A DNA stretch of 64,000 bases from the NCBI GenBank assembly GCA_964036315.1, contig OZ038507.1, positions 60,668,002-60,732,001 of the forward strand, read 5' to 3'. Origin of the DNA: Acanthosepion esculentum (taxonomy: Eukaryota > Mollusca > Cephalopoda > Sepiida > Sepiidae). This document shows positions 42,823 to 53,779 of the stretch, piece after piece; positions within the stretch are counted from its first letter, which is position 1, and every line of letters begins with the position of its first letter. Under the pieces are notes generated by a model, which searched no databases, was not told where the DNA came from, and was given only the letters and a program-made list of their open reading frames with translations. Position numbers and translations under genes: made by a program.

Positions 42823-43897
42823 GACAGAGAAGCGAGTCGGGGAAACACACACACACACGTATATTTTTTTATTGAATTTGGAGTAGATCTAAGTAACGAA
42901 ATTAGACCAGAGCAGTTAGGTTTACTGATGGCAAATCTGATCTAGGCCATTTGGAATTGCGTCATTAAAAAAGACAATGGAAAATGATCGAATTAATTTT
43001 TATCGGTTAAAAATTGAAATAGAGCTTGAGTAAGCAAGGGGGACCTTTAGAATTCACATGATTTAGGTTGAAACAGCCAGAACCTCGTGATAATCGCGTA
43101 CGAAGTAGTAGGACCAAGGGTTGGTTATGACCAACCTTATTTATCTATATAAACGCGTAGTTATGCTGAAGAAGAGACAGGCAGAAGAGGCAGACGGGAG
43201 AGGCGGAAGGTTGCTTATGGCTCGTCTATCGTCGAGTGCAGTCGAGCTGGTTGGAGAGATGTCGGAGATTGAAAGTGAGAAGTGTTGAATTGAAGGCTCG
43301 AAGAAGTACGAAAGGGACGTCAGGATTGGAACAAAATCCCCGCTAACATGTACTGTTGATATAAGTACCGCTGCTCCGGCTACCACGAAGATTGCTAATA
43401 CTGTTACTACTGCCGAGGAGGAACGCACCTATAAACGTTAAGCCGCGCACAGAAATCTTTATCTCTCCATCGCAAGAGTCGTATATCGTTCTGAGACGAT
43501 TTCACAACAAGCTAATCACAACCCACTCTCTCTGTCTAGAATCCAGTGTATGAGTTTTTACGTCAATTATTTTCTTTTCTGTAACCCGTTTCTTTTCTAT
43601 ACTATTCTTTTCTGCTATATAAAAGACATTAACAATTCAACCATTGTTTATCCGGCTTTCTCCAGCCGTGTCTACATCTTCAGTCGACCGCGAATGGATG
43701 AATATCACTTCTGCTTTCTGGGTCAAACCAAACACAACGTGGACAGGAAGCAGGATTAAACTAGTGGACCGGTCGAACGATATACGGATGCTCAGAGGAC
43801 CTACGGCCACTCGCTTAAGTTCGGTTAAGACCGAGTAGACACCTCAACCCAGAGAGTAAGATGTCGGAGGTTGAGGGGCTGGGGCGAAAGTGTTAGA
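42823..43897. other. 1.07-kb insert in (ATCT)n; promoter-like, unidentified
   Basis: ATCT repeats stop at 42822 and restart at 43898, so this is probably an insertion. It contains (AC)n at about 42846, a TATA-like CTATATAAACGCG at 43145, and a moderately GC-rich stretch to 43900. It could be an LTR or truncated LTR element, but I found no terminal TG...CA pair or duplication. The 95-codon minus-strand frame (43141-43428) has a hydrophobic start but no family I recognise. Confidence 0.4.
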
Positions 43898-43923
43898 ATC
43901 TATCTATCTATCTCAATTGTCCA

Positions 43924-43976
<53 letters not shown>

Positions 43977-44111
43977 CAGTCTATTCATATCTATCTATCT
44001 ATCTCAGTCTATCTATCTATCTATCTCAGTCTATTCATATCTATATATCTATCTCAGTCTATCTATCTATCTATCTATCTCAGTCTATTCATATCTATCT
44101 ATCTATCTCAG

Positions 44112-44142
<31 letters not shown>

Positions 44143-44224
44143 CAGTCTGTCCATATCTATCTATCTATCTATCTATCTATCTCAGTCTATTCATACCTAT
44201 CTATCTATCTATCTCAGTCTATTC

Positions 44225-44274
<50 letters not shown>

Positions 44275-44285
44275 CAGTCTGTCCA

Positions 44286-44338
<53 letters not shown>

Positions 44339-44349
44339 CAGTCTGTCCA

Positions 44350-44391
<42 letters not shown>

Positions 44392-44395
44392 ATTC
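43898..44395 (+). repeat. (ATCT)n higher-order array
   Basis: ATCT runs separated by CAGTCTATTCAT and CAGTCTGTCCAT spacers, a continuation of the array at 42.2-42.8 kb. Confidence 0.95.
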
Positions 44396-44477
44396 TGTTT
44401 AAGTGCTCTCATAATTTGTAGTCCATAATATTTACATGAAGATGAGAAATACATTGAAAATACTTCTAACATCTCCT

Positions 44478-44715
44478 TTTCAGCCAATCCCAACCAATCA
44501 AAATATATTGCACTGCCCACTAACTCTATCACAACTACAATTGAAAAGAATTTATCTCAGCTTAACATAAAATGTGTTACAACTGCTTCTAAAACAATAA
44601 AAGATTCATTGATACAAAAAAAAACAAAAAACAATCACAATAATAGGCTAAAACTTGAAAGAGTAATTTACGCCATCGTCTCTAATGTTTTGCCACAACG
44701 AATACATAGGTGAAT
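44478..44715 (+). pseudogene. Possible coding fragment after a splice-acceptor-like site
   Basis: CTAACATCTCCTTTTCAG at about 44465-44483 looks like a branch and acceptor. The following frame is open for about 75 codons to a stop at 44711 and includes SKYIALPTNS, IEKNLSQLNIKCVTTASKTI and KDSLIQKKTK. The pattern weakly recalls the spacer before the GIY-YIG domain in some Penelope-like proteins. It could equally be a host exon remnant or chance. Confidence 0.25.
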
Positions 44716-44749
44716 AATTGATTGATTTGTTTATTTAACGGCACATTTA

Positions 44750-45535
<786 letters not shown>

Positions 45536-45890
45536 TTAGAGAGTCTTTTCTGAGGAGTGGGAGGTATCCAGGGATCGAGAGATCGGAGGAAGGGATAGAG
45601 GAGTTAAGATTGGTCTCACACAGGGCGAGTATATCCGGGCACTTAGCTATGAGGAAAGACTCAACGCTGCAGAAGTTGGTTCTAATGCCGCGGATGTTAG
45701 AGAAGGAGATATTTAGAGGTTTGGGTGATTTTTGGAAGGCTGGTTTAGCTTTGTATTTCAGTTTTTTGTAATTCATGTTGGTAATTGGTTTTGGAAAGAG
45801 GGAGAAGGCCTGAGTTAAAGGAAGTCGACGGTTGATACCCATGACGCGAACAGAGAGGGGGATTGGCACAGCAAGATTCATAATGTGGCC
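45536..45890 (-). pseudogene. LINE (CR1/jockey-like) endonuclease N-terminal fragment
   Basis: The minus-strand frame contains LNISFSNIRGIRTNFCSVES then FLIAKCPDILALCETNLNSS and [17 protein letters not shown]...N, ALCETNL (with the conserved Glu) and GY are the opening motifs of AP-type endonucleases in LINE ORF2. The fragment ends abruptly at the ATCT repeats at 45535, so the catalytic remainder is missing. It faces the LINE tail at 46.9 kb. Confidence 0.75.
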
Positions 45891-46368
45891 TCAGGGTTGC
45901 CCACCGGAAATGACTGCAGGGACACCTATCCATGCGCGACATGGCACTACAGACACCCCGATATTATGCAACTGTTGATCAGAGCGGCCGCTCAAGACGC
46001 TACGCAAGAGTTAGGGCTCCTAACTACCAGTCGGAAACAGCAACCAGGTAACTGTCAACCGTGTACCCTCAGAATGAACAGGCAATGCCACAGACTGCGC
46101 GCATCATGGGAGGAACACAACGACACCAGTACAGAGGCCAGTGAGCGGGAGAAAGAGATCCGGGAACCCCTTCCTAAACACGAAACAAGGTTTGGGCCTC
46201 TACTCGCGTTCAATAGAAGAGGGAGGAGTGTTGACCGGGCGGTAGGAAAGCCTACCTTCTCCAATTACATAAAACATATACAACGATGACAGAACAAAGG
46301 ACATATACAAGTTGAGGGTACTGGGGGATAGGAAAGACATATGGTACTAAGTTTTAACTTAGTATAAG

Positions 46369-46419
46369 TCCCAGTGGTCTATATTAAAAACAAACAAAAT
46401 TGGACAAGGGGAAAAAGAG
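46369..46419 (+). repeat. 51-bp direct repeat, copy 1
   Basis: TCCCAGTGGTCTATATTAAA through GGGGAAAAAGAG, identical to 46839-46889. Confidence 0.95.
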
Positions 46420-46838
46420 GTTAGCAGGCGTTAGTTTTTGGCAAGAAAAGAAAAATAAAAATAAATAAATAAATAAAATTAAATTAAAAAATAGTTATTA
46501 ATAAAGTATTTACTCACTGGGATTCAGTTTTAATATCGACGACATACTTCGCAAAAGACACAAGCGATAGTTGGCGGCACGCTCGATTCCCCGGGCTTCA
46601 AGTTACAAAGAACGCAGTGTTGGTGGCAGTGGGGAGGGGTCGTACGACCGCTGTTCCACCACCGCAACAGTGGGCCGGGGGAGGAAGGGCTTTTTGTAGG
46701 AGAAAGTCCAAAACAAAATGGCACCCATTCTGACCACCAGAACTTATCGAGTCGAACGAGTTTCTAACGAGGCAGTTGACGATAGAAATAAACCGAAAAT
46801 CTCAAACATTGGCTATTAAGTGGGCAAACAGATTATAT

Positions 46839-46889
46839 TCCCAGTGGTCTATATTAAAAACAAACAAAATTGGACAAGGGGAAAAAGAG
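46839..46889 (+). repeat. 51-bp direct repeat, copy 2
   Basis: Identical to 46369-46419. The LINE tail begins at the next base, so the repeat marks a rearrangement or insertion junction. Confidence 0.95.
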
Positions 46890-47501
46890 CCATTTATGGT
46901 CTGGGGCCCCTGCGTGTTGCCTCGGGGTTCTTGATAAGATCCAGAGACGGATATGCAATGTGATTGGCCCTGATCTGTCATCTCGTCTGCAGTCGCTCTC
47001 TCACAGACGCAATGTTGCATCACTCTGCCTTTTCTACAAGTACTTCCACGGTAATTGCTCTGAGGAGTTGCTTTCACTTGTCCCTAAGCCTCGTGAATTC
47101 AAGCGTCCTACGAGGCTGGCATCCCGTTCCCACCCCTTCACCGTTGAAACTGTTAGGTGTAGACGTCTTTTCTACTCCAATAGCTTCATGTCACGCACAT
47201 CTCGCCTATGGAACTCCCTTCCCTATTACTGTTTCCCTGACAAATACAATCTCCAACGGTTTAAGTGTAGCGTCAATCGTCATCTCCAGTTGCCTTGATC
47301 TATCCACTTCCTGACATCTTCCATTCCTATCTGCTCTCGCCATATATCTCCCGTAACCTCCCCACCTCGATCGGCCCTCCGTCCTTCTCTCTCTCCACAT
47401 CCCTTCCTTTACCACTCCTATCTGCTCTTCCTCCAACCCTTCTGTAACCCCTTGCGTGATAGTGGCCACCGGCCTTGCTCGGGGTGTTACGCTTAAAAAA
47501 A

Positions 47502-47520
<19 letters not shown>
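46890..47520 (+). pseudogene. CR1/jockey-like LINE C-terminal tail with 3' UTR and poly(A)
   Basis: The best-preserved tail of this family in the window. The frame is open to a stop at 47296: HLWSGAPACCLGVLDKIQRR, ICNVIGPDLSSRLQSLSHRR, SLCLFYKYFHGNCSEEL, then FTVE.., SRTSRLWNSLPYY, YNLQRFKCSVNRHLQLP. This is the region from after the RT palm/thumb to the ORF2 C-terminus. The 3' UTR holds CCCCTTGCGTGATAGTGGC and ends GTTACGCTT plus A(25), followed by (TA)n. It is 5'-truncated. Confidence 0.8.
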
Positions 47521-47568
<48 letters not shown>

Positions 47569-47624
47569 ATCTCTTTATATCCATGTAATTTATTCATATA
47601 AATCTATCTATCTCAGCCTGTTCA

Positions 47625-47681
<57 letters not shown>

Positions 47682-47735
47682 CAATCTCTTTGTATCCATG
47701 TAATTTATTCATATAAATCTATCTCAGTCTGTTCA

Positions 47736-47772
<37 letters not shown>

Positions 47773-47826
47773 CAATCTCTTTATATCCATGTAATTTATC
47801 CATATAAATCTACCTCAGTATGTTCA

Positions 47827-47875
<49 letters not shown>

Positions 47876-47929
47876 CAATCTCTTTATATCCATGTAATTT
47901 ATTCATATAAATCTATCTCAGTCTGTTCA

Positions 47930-47994
<65 letters not shown>

Positions 47995-48036
47995 GTCTAT
48001 CTATCTATTCCAATCTCTTTATATCCATGTAATTTA

Positions 48037-48117
<81 letters not shown>

Positions 48118-48174
48118 AATCTCTTTATATCCATGTAATTTATTCATATAAATCTATCTATCTCAGCCTGTTCA

Positions 48175-48243
<69 letters not shown>

Positions 48244-48301
48244 CAATCTCTTTGTATCCATGTAATTTATTCATATAACTCTATCTATCTCAGCCTGTTC
48301 A

Positions 48302-48371
<70 letters not shown>

Positions 48372-48405
48372 GCTATCTATCTAGCTATCTATCTTAGTCT
48401 GTTTA
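47519..48405 (+). repeat. (TA)n then higher-order (ATCT)n array
   Basis: Same super-unit as 44.75-45.53 kb (CAATCTCTTTATATCCATG and CAGTCTGTTCATATC spacers). The two flank the LINE-derived insert and were probably one array. Confidence 0.95.
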
Positions 48406-49009
48406 GTCTGTCACATCTATCTGACCTTATGTGTCATTGAATGCCGAATTTGTCTTGAGAGCTTTGAAGTAATAAAAATATTATATATGTTATTATGCTT
48501 TCACAGTTGAATACATGGTAGATGATGCCCACCTTTTGTTGGTTGACTGGTTTTTGTTAGCCTCATATCAACTGCTAATTTAGTACCAAAGCCTAAATAT
48601 TTTGTACATCATTTTATACTTACAGCGAAAAGTCCATAAAATCTGTTTACAATTTAGAAAATATATTACAAAGGCGATTGATGATAAAATTTGATCTATG
48701 TATTCAGAAGTTATTAATCACTTTGTATTTGTGTATTTCAGGTACCCTGTTGATGAAAGAGGTACTGTTAAATGAACCCCTAAAAATGGCTACTCCTCAA
48801 GAAAAGGCATATGTAACATTTATGAGGATAAAATACGGATATCTTTCCTGAGGTCATTATGAATTTTACGCTGTTCAATTATTAATGTTAACAACGAAAT
48901 ATATTGAACTACAAAATTGTACATGGATTAAAGAAAATTTACGGACAATATAATGCATATTACTTACAATACATTCCTTTTTGTCGTCAATTTTGACGGC
49001 ACGGGTACA
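48406..49009. other. AT-rich DNA with fragment of 4.9-kb repeat family
   Basis: 48430-48540 matches the inverted-repeat family (CATTGAATGCCGAATTT, GATGATGCCCACCTTTTG). At 48735-48850, a TTGTATTTGTGTATTTCAG acceptor-like site precedes a ~37-codon frame (EPLKMATPQEKAYVTFM) that weakly recalls the start of IS630/mariner-type transposases. Both coding suggestions are weak. Confidence 0.4.
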
Positions 49010-49359
49010 CTAAGTTTTAATAAATTGTCTCGACCGTAGACCCCTTCGCCCAGAAGGCTGCCTTTGTTTTGGAGAAACTTTCTTTACGGCAATGGTTTCT
49101 TGACAAATGAAGCAAACACATTTTCCCAAGTGTTCAAGGAAATAATAGCTATGTGTCCAGCTTTCGTTAAAATTTTGGCACTCAAAATCCACTTTTCTAG
49201 TCTTACTTTCCATAGGTTTGTTTTCGTTCAGACGTCTTTTCCGGAGTCTTTTTTGACTTCTGAAAAGGAAAGAAAAAAAAGAGTACGGTTATTGGCCGGC
49301 CGTATTGAAATCCTTCGTGGGCCGGATATGTCCAAGGGCCCGAGGGTTGCCAACCCCTG
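49010..49359 (-). pseudogene. hAT element 5' end with BED-type zinc finger fragment
   Basis: On the minus strand the element starts CAGGGGTTGGCAACCCTCGG (from 49359), with GGACATATCCGGCCC, a typical hAT terminal repeat. It is followed by a frame (49213-49010): RKVDFECQNFNESWTHSYYF, LEHLGKCVCFICQETIAV. KVD.EC..F...W...YFF and the C-x2-C pair are the start of the BED-like finger in GTF2IRD2/ZBED-related hAT transposases. The two His ligands and the catalytic domain are missing. The left end of the element was not found. Confidence 0.7.
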
Positions 49360-49384
49360 TCTTACAGGTTAAATGGTTTGCGTC

Positions 49385-49545
49385 CTAACTTGGTTGGGTG
49401 TAACGGATAGCGGCTCGTAGAAGGTCGCAGGGCTACAATAATTAAGTTGAATAAAATTAAATTTTTACGTATCAAAGAAAGCCGGGTCCAATTCCAGTCG
49501 GGTTCATTATATTCACTTATGCACAATACCCTTGGGAAAAGGGTT
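49385..49545 (+). mobile_element. tRNA-derived SINE (second family), interrupted copy
   Basis: GTGTAACGGATAGCGGCTCG is the head start. About 65 bp of unrelated sequence follow (49411-49480), then CCAATTCCAGTCGGGTTCAT and CAATACCCTTGGGAAAAGGG continue the family. The body then stops. Confidence 0.65.
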
Positions 49546-49980
49546 GATAAGCTGTAAAAAACAAATTAATATAAAAATAACCTTGGAAATACCTCTTATC
49601 TAGTAGGACTTGTATCTGAAAAAAAAAAGAGAAAGGTCATTCTTATCTCAAAAAACAAACTATTAATGTAATATTTACTCCCTAAAACATAAAAGGAGTT
49701 TTTCTTACAATGAAAAACTGTGTTTAAATAACTCAAAAAGGGTTGCTAGGTCGTGAAAATAGAAATCAGTGTTTTGGTTTTAAATAAACCACAACGGCTA
49801 GCCCCCACCCACCAAAGAAGTATTCTTACAATCTTAAATATATTTACTGTTTTAAATATCCCACAAAGGTTTGATAAACCGTAAAAACAAATAAATGAAT
49901 CAATGATTTGATTTTTAATAACCCACAAAGTTTTGATAAGAATTAAAAAACAAAAAAATAAATAAATAAATATTTCATTA
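49546..49980. repeat. ~65-70-bp AT-rich minisatellite (CCACAAAGG.TTGATAA)
   Basis: Irregular units with AAATAACCCACAAAG and TTGATAAGCCGTAAAA. The same repeat continues at 51085-51206 and 51561-51625, so the Penelope-like element and the solo LTR both lie within it. Confidence 0.75.
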
Positions 49981-49984
49981 TCTG

Positions 49985-50130
49985 TCTATATTTCTGAGAT
50001 GGGGTATTATGTACACTATTTACATTATTCGGACTATTGTCCACATCTTTGTCGCCATATTTATTACAACGTTTCGGCCGTTGTACGCTCCGGCCTTCTT
50101 CAGGTGGTTGGAATGTCGAACTGAACAACA
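49985..50130 (-). mobile_element. Penelope-like element, left inverted terminal block
   Basis: Inverse of the block at 50955-51070. Contains TCTATATTTCTGAGATGGGG, TTCGGACTATTGTCC and the hammerhead-like core. Inverted flanking blocks are compatible with the pLTR arrangements known for Penelope-like elements. Confidence 0.65.
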
Positions 50131-50800
50131 CACTCCCATTCCTGGATGTTCTATCTCGAACAGAGTCATGAGTTCAAAGTATCCGTATACCGTAAACCGA
50201 CATTCACCGGACAGTACCTCAATTTCAACTCCCACCATCCATACAGCGTAAAGAAAGGAGTTGTCCGCTGCTTACAACACTGAGCAAAAGTCATAAGTGG
50301 CGACCCAGAGTAATTAGATAAAGAATTGGTCAGTATAAGTAGTACCCTACAACGTAACAACTACACTAGGTACATGGCAGCAGCCCCCAAAACTGGGATA
50401 GGCGGGTACAAGAGGAGGACAACAACACTCAGAAAACAGTCTGCCTGCCGTATGTGAAGGGGTTATCAGAGAAAATACAAAGCATCTGCGGTCCATACAA
50501 CATCAGGAAAACCTTCAAAAGCTGGACGACACTTCGCAGATATCTCTCCCGAGTATGCCCCCCCCCCCCATAGAGGAGAACATGACTAAAGACTGTGTGT
50601 ACGCTATTCCGTGCGACTTCGGATAGAAAAATAAAGGGGAGACAGGCCTCCCCCTTAAGGTAAGGCTTCAAGAACACCAGAAAGCTGTAACACGAGGGGA
50701 AGTGGAAAAATCAGGCATGGCTGACCACATATGAAGAGAGAAGGGAGATCACCGCCCTCTGTAGGATCAGGTTGAGATCATAGACAAAGAACATCATTGG
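50131..50800 (+). pseudogene. Penelope-like element ORF fragment with GIY-YIG remnant
   Basis: With frameshifts and stops the order is: LPFLDVL-like end of reverse transcriptase (about 50131-50150), YTVNRHSPDSTSIST (a RKPTFT.QYL-like segment), a linker with KTFKSWTTLRRYLS (50500-50545), then DCVYAIPCDFG, PLKVRLQEHQKAVTRGEVEK, SGMADHI and HHWFI (50590-50800). CVY.IPC.CG..Y.GET...L..R..EH is the GIY-YIG endonuclease order. The GIY/YIG strands are damaged here (a stop after DFG). The poly(C) run at 50559-50568 shifts the frame. Penelope-like elements are the family combining this RT with GIY-YIG. Confidence 0.75.
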
Positions 50801-51080
50801 TTTATAATATCCAGAAATTCCAACACAGGACCCAAAGAGTGTGATTTCAATACCTGGTTAAAACGGTGGAGAAATTGAGAAGGGAATTAACAGGAGATAA
50901 CTGACATCCATTAGACATGGTACTTGGAACTAGAACAGTCTACCCCAGTGAGAGAATAAAGGGTTCAGTTCGACATTCCAACCACCTGAAGAAGGCCGGA
51001 GCGTACAACGGCCGAAACGTTGTAATAAATATAGCGTCAAAGATGAGGACAATAGTCCGAATAATGTAAATAGTATGAAT
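50801..51080 (+). mobile_element. Penelope-like element 3' region with hammerhead-like core
   Basis: After the GIY-YIG remnant the sequence becomes that of the tRNA-headed repeats at 14.5 and 57.6 kb (AGGACCCAAAGAGTGTGA, AACAGGAGATAACTGACATC, ACCCCAGTGAGAGAATAAAG, then the CTGAAGA...CGAAAC block). It lacks the A-box part of the tRNA-like head. Confidence 0.65.
50986..51038 (+). ncRNA. Putative hammerhead ribozyme core (best copy)
   Basis: CTGAAGA (50986-50992), a 5-bp perfect stem II (GGCCG / CGGCC) with a 10-nt loop, GAAA (51014-51017), ACG pairing with CGT after a 15-nt loop, and GTC at 51036-51038. These are the hammerhead core elements in order, with a short stem III. No convincing stem I pairing was found. 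Hammerheads are documented in Penelope-like terminal repeats, which raises the prior. Confidence 0.45.
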
Positions 51081-51206
51081 ATTTCAATTTTAAATCACAC
51101 ACAAAGGCTTGGTAATCTGTAAAATACAATTAAATGTATCAATGTTCAACTTTAAATGAACCCACAAAGGGTTGATAAGCCATAAAAAATGAACAAATAA
51201 GTAAAT

Positions 51207-51555
51207 TGTTAAGCGGTCTCCCCTTTTCACACAAATGGACTCAACCGAGGTATACATATACTACCACCAGTGAATACCCGGGAGTACGTTAAGACAGTCG
51301 AGAAGTCAGTACGCTGAGTAGTATTAGAGGAGGGTAACACAAGAGTCACCGTCACAGCACCTAGACTCAGAAAGGAGTCATACCGCGATACTTCAATACC
51401 AAGACTGTATATATATTATTGCTACTAACCCGCATTCCTGGATCTACTAACCCGTATTACCAGTTTGTATTATTACGTTAATACATTTATTTTCCTTATC
51501 TATTCCTGGCGTTTGTTATTTATTGATATCGGATTTCATCTCGGAATACACAACA
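51207..51555 (+). mobile_element. Solo LTR, 349 bp, with 5-bp target duplication
   Basis: Begins TGTTAAGCGGTCTCCCC, ends CTCGGAATACACAACA, and is flanked by TAAAT at 51202-51206 and 51556-51560. A TATA-like TGTATATATATT lies at about 51406. TG...CA ends and a 5-bp duplication indicate an LTR left by LTR-LTR recombination. It inserted into the AT-rich minisatellite. Confidence 0.85.
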
Positions 51556-51560
51556 TAAAT

Positions 51561-51735
51561 GTTTCAGCTTTAGATAAACCAGAAAGTGTTGATAAGTCGT
51601 AAAAGTCGTTAAGTTAAAATAATGTTAAATATTATTTATTTAAACTCCAAATAATGTTAAAATAATGTTAAAATGAAGATTCATGACTAAATGTATTGAA
51701 AAGGATAAGTCTTTACGGGATATCTTAGCTTTTTC
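51561..51735. repeat. AT-rich minisatellite remainder and spacer
   Basis: AGAAAGTGTTGATAAGTCGT continues the minisatellite; the rest is unassigned AT-rich DNA. Confidence 0.5.
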
Positions 51736-51739
51736 TCAT

Positions 51740-51812
<73 letters not shown>

Positions 51813-51842
51813 TAGGAGAGAAAGAGAGTAGGAGAGAGAGAA
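51736..51842. repeat. (AC)n(TA)n(GA)n compound microsatellite
   Basis: Successive AC, TA and GA dinucleotide runs. Confidence 0.95.
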
Positions 51843-52080
51843 TGTCAGTGAACACATAGACGACACACGTACCCACGAATGTTTGTGTGTGCTTCTGTGT
51901 ATAAAAGTGCGTTTTAATGGCGTGTCGACACTTTTTGCGCAGTTTAAGTGTCTGATGTGATTGCTGCGGGAGTGGCCACAGTCTAGCAGCCGACAATTGA
52001 TCTGTATAATCAGCAGACCGTGGAGAGAAATATTTTCTGTCGTCTCGACTGCGCTTCTCGCCCACCTCACAACATATCCC
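51843..52080. other. Unassigned DNA
   Basis: No gene or repeat recognised. Confidence 0.4.
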
Positions 52081-52089
52081 CCCATCCGT

Positions 52090-52525
52090 AATATTAGTTT
52101 TGAAAAAGGAGACACGATTCCAAGCAGACTGAGAGAGGCGATTATAAACAGATTAAGAAACATTAATTACAAGAGGATTCCGAGACACGATTACAAGCAG
52201 ATTAACATGCGCGTTTGCAAGCGGATTGGGAGAGGCGATTACAAGCGGGCTGAGAGACGCGATTATAAACAGATTAAGAAGTGTTGATGACAAGAGGATT
52301 AAGAGACGCGATTTCAAGAGGATTAAGAGACGCGATTTCAAGAGGATTAAGAGACGCATTTCAAGCGGATTGTGAGATCCGATTACATGCAGATTAAGAA
52401 ACCCGATATGGTGCGGTATGAAAGAGATGATTGCAAGCGGAGACACGATTAGACACGGTGTGAGAGATGTGATTAAAAGCGGATTAAACGACTGGATAAG
52501 AGACACGATTAAAACGGATTCAGGC
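52090..52525 (+). repeat. ~24-bp minisatellite (GAGACGCGATTTCAAGAGGATTAA)
   Basis: About 17 copies of a unit like GAGACGCGATTACAAGCGGA plus TTAA, diverged at the edges. 24 bp is a multiple of three, so open frames on both strands run through it. No known protein is implied. Confidence 0.85.
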
Positions 52526-52529
52526 AGAT

Positions 52530-52702
52530 ACAAACATACATAGATAGATAGATAGATATATAGATAGTAGCAAACTGAGACAGATAGATAGCAAACTGAG
52601 ATATATAGATAGATAGATAGATAGATAGATATTAGCAAACTGATGTAGATAGATAGATAGATAGATAGATAGATATTAGCAAACTGATGTAAACAGATAG
52701 AG

Positions 52703-52759
<57 letters not shown>

Positions 52760-52762
52760 TGA
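52530..52762 (-). repeat. (ATCT)n array in inverse orientation
   Basis: GATA repeats with AGCAAACTGAGA-type spacers, the inverse of the spacers in the 42-48 kb arrays. Confidence 0.95.
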
Positions 52763-52769
52763 ATAGACT

Positions 52770-52831
52770 GAGACTTTCGAAGCCGAAATTATGGGGTACA
52801 CTGTGAGGATCGAACCGTAATTCTTCTAGTG
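52770..52831 (-). mobile_element. SINE, body side of a head split by the hAT element
   Basis: On the minus strand GGTTCGATCCTCACAGTGTA is an exact B box. The matching A-box half lies at 54676-54720, across the hAT insertion. Confidence 0.65.
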
Positions 52832-53159
52832 CGGTGGTTCTCAACCGGGGTGCATATGGACCCGGGTAGTCGGATGTCTCTGTAATATTACTGGGGGTCC
52901 ACACAAGAAATAGGAAATTGCGGTGGAGGCACGGTGATATTTTTTGTGCTCCATAGAGCAATTTCACTTCGGAACGGTTGTTACAACTGAGAATTGGAAT
53001 TTCAGCAGTAATCTACGCCATATTAAAACACTAAAAATAGAAAGACAAGTCTAAAACTAGCAGAAAATGAGATCAAGCAATGTAAGTTTTAGCGTCCCTT
53101 TTACTCTACCGGATATTTTGATTGTAAAAATTGAATAAAAACCCAGAAGGATATCTCAA

Positions 53160-53165
53160 GGGAGG

Positions 53166-53223
<58 letters not shown>

Positions 53224-53352
53224 GTTTACGAAAAACTAGGTGATCCGTATGGGTAGACCCAAGGAGGATAAATTCCAGAGAGTTCAATGTAAATCAGACC
53301 TAATAATTTAACTAAAAATAAAAATAAAAGTGGTCTGTTTTTATTTTTAGTT

Positions 53353-53421
<69 letters not shown>

Positions 53422-53440
53422 GAAAAATTATAATTTATTA
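53160..53440. repeat. (TA)n microsatellites and hairpin
   Basis: TA runs at 53168-53220 and 53357-53417. Between them about 53302-53356 forms inverted arms (AATTTAACTAAAAATAAAAA and its inverse). Confidence 0.9.
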
Positions 53441-53779
53441 TATATATTGAATTAATACATTTATAATAAATAATAATATTAATTTTAAATATAATAAAAT
53501 GAAATAATCATATATTAATATAAATTAATTAATATAGTAATAGTCTCAACATTGTCAAAATGGGGTGATCTTCGGCTGTCATTGACATCGATGGAGGGGA
53601 ATATAAAAAAACTCGCAGGGCAGCAACCACACGGATCTCATTGAATAAATCTGCACTTTTTTTGTAAGTTATTAATTATTCACATATTTTAAAATGGTTT
53701 CTTATAAGTTATTTTTCTAGTGTACATAAATGTTCCATAGAATTTAGTTGATACATAGAAGTTTATTTTTATTAAATTA

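Larger units (their letters stand above)
45891..46889 (-). other. Probable LINE 5' region / unassigned, with 51-bp direct repeat
   Basis: Upstream (on the minus strand) of the endonuclease start lies about 1 kb of moderately GC-rich sequence with no recognised protein. It may be the LINE 5' UTR or ORF1. Open frames on both strands reach 134 codons (plus, 45885-46289) without recognisable motifs. A 51-bp sequence starting TCCCAGTGGTCTATATTAAA occurs at both 46369-46419 and 46839-46889. Confidence 0.4.

Noticed and set aside
43141..43428. 95-codon minus-strand frame with hydrophobic start as a secreted protein
   Set aside because: No family resemblance, no splice or promoter support on that strand, and it lies in a probable insertion within ATCT repeats.
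45885..46289. 134-codon plus-strand frame as a real gene
   Set aside because: No recognisable motif, and the minus strand here is more simply the region upstream of a LINE endonuclease. Left unassigned.
49064..49372. 102-codon plus-strand frame
   Set aside because: It is the reverse of the hAT terminal repeat and BED-finger coding strand, which explains the sequence better.
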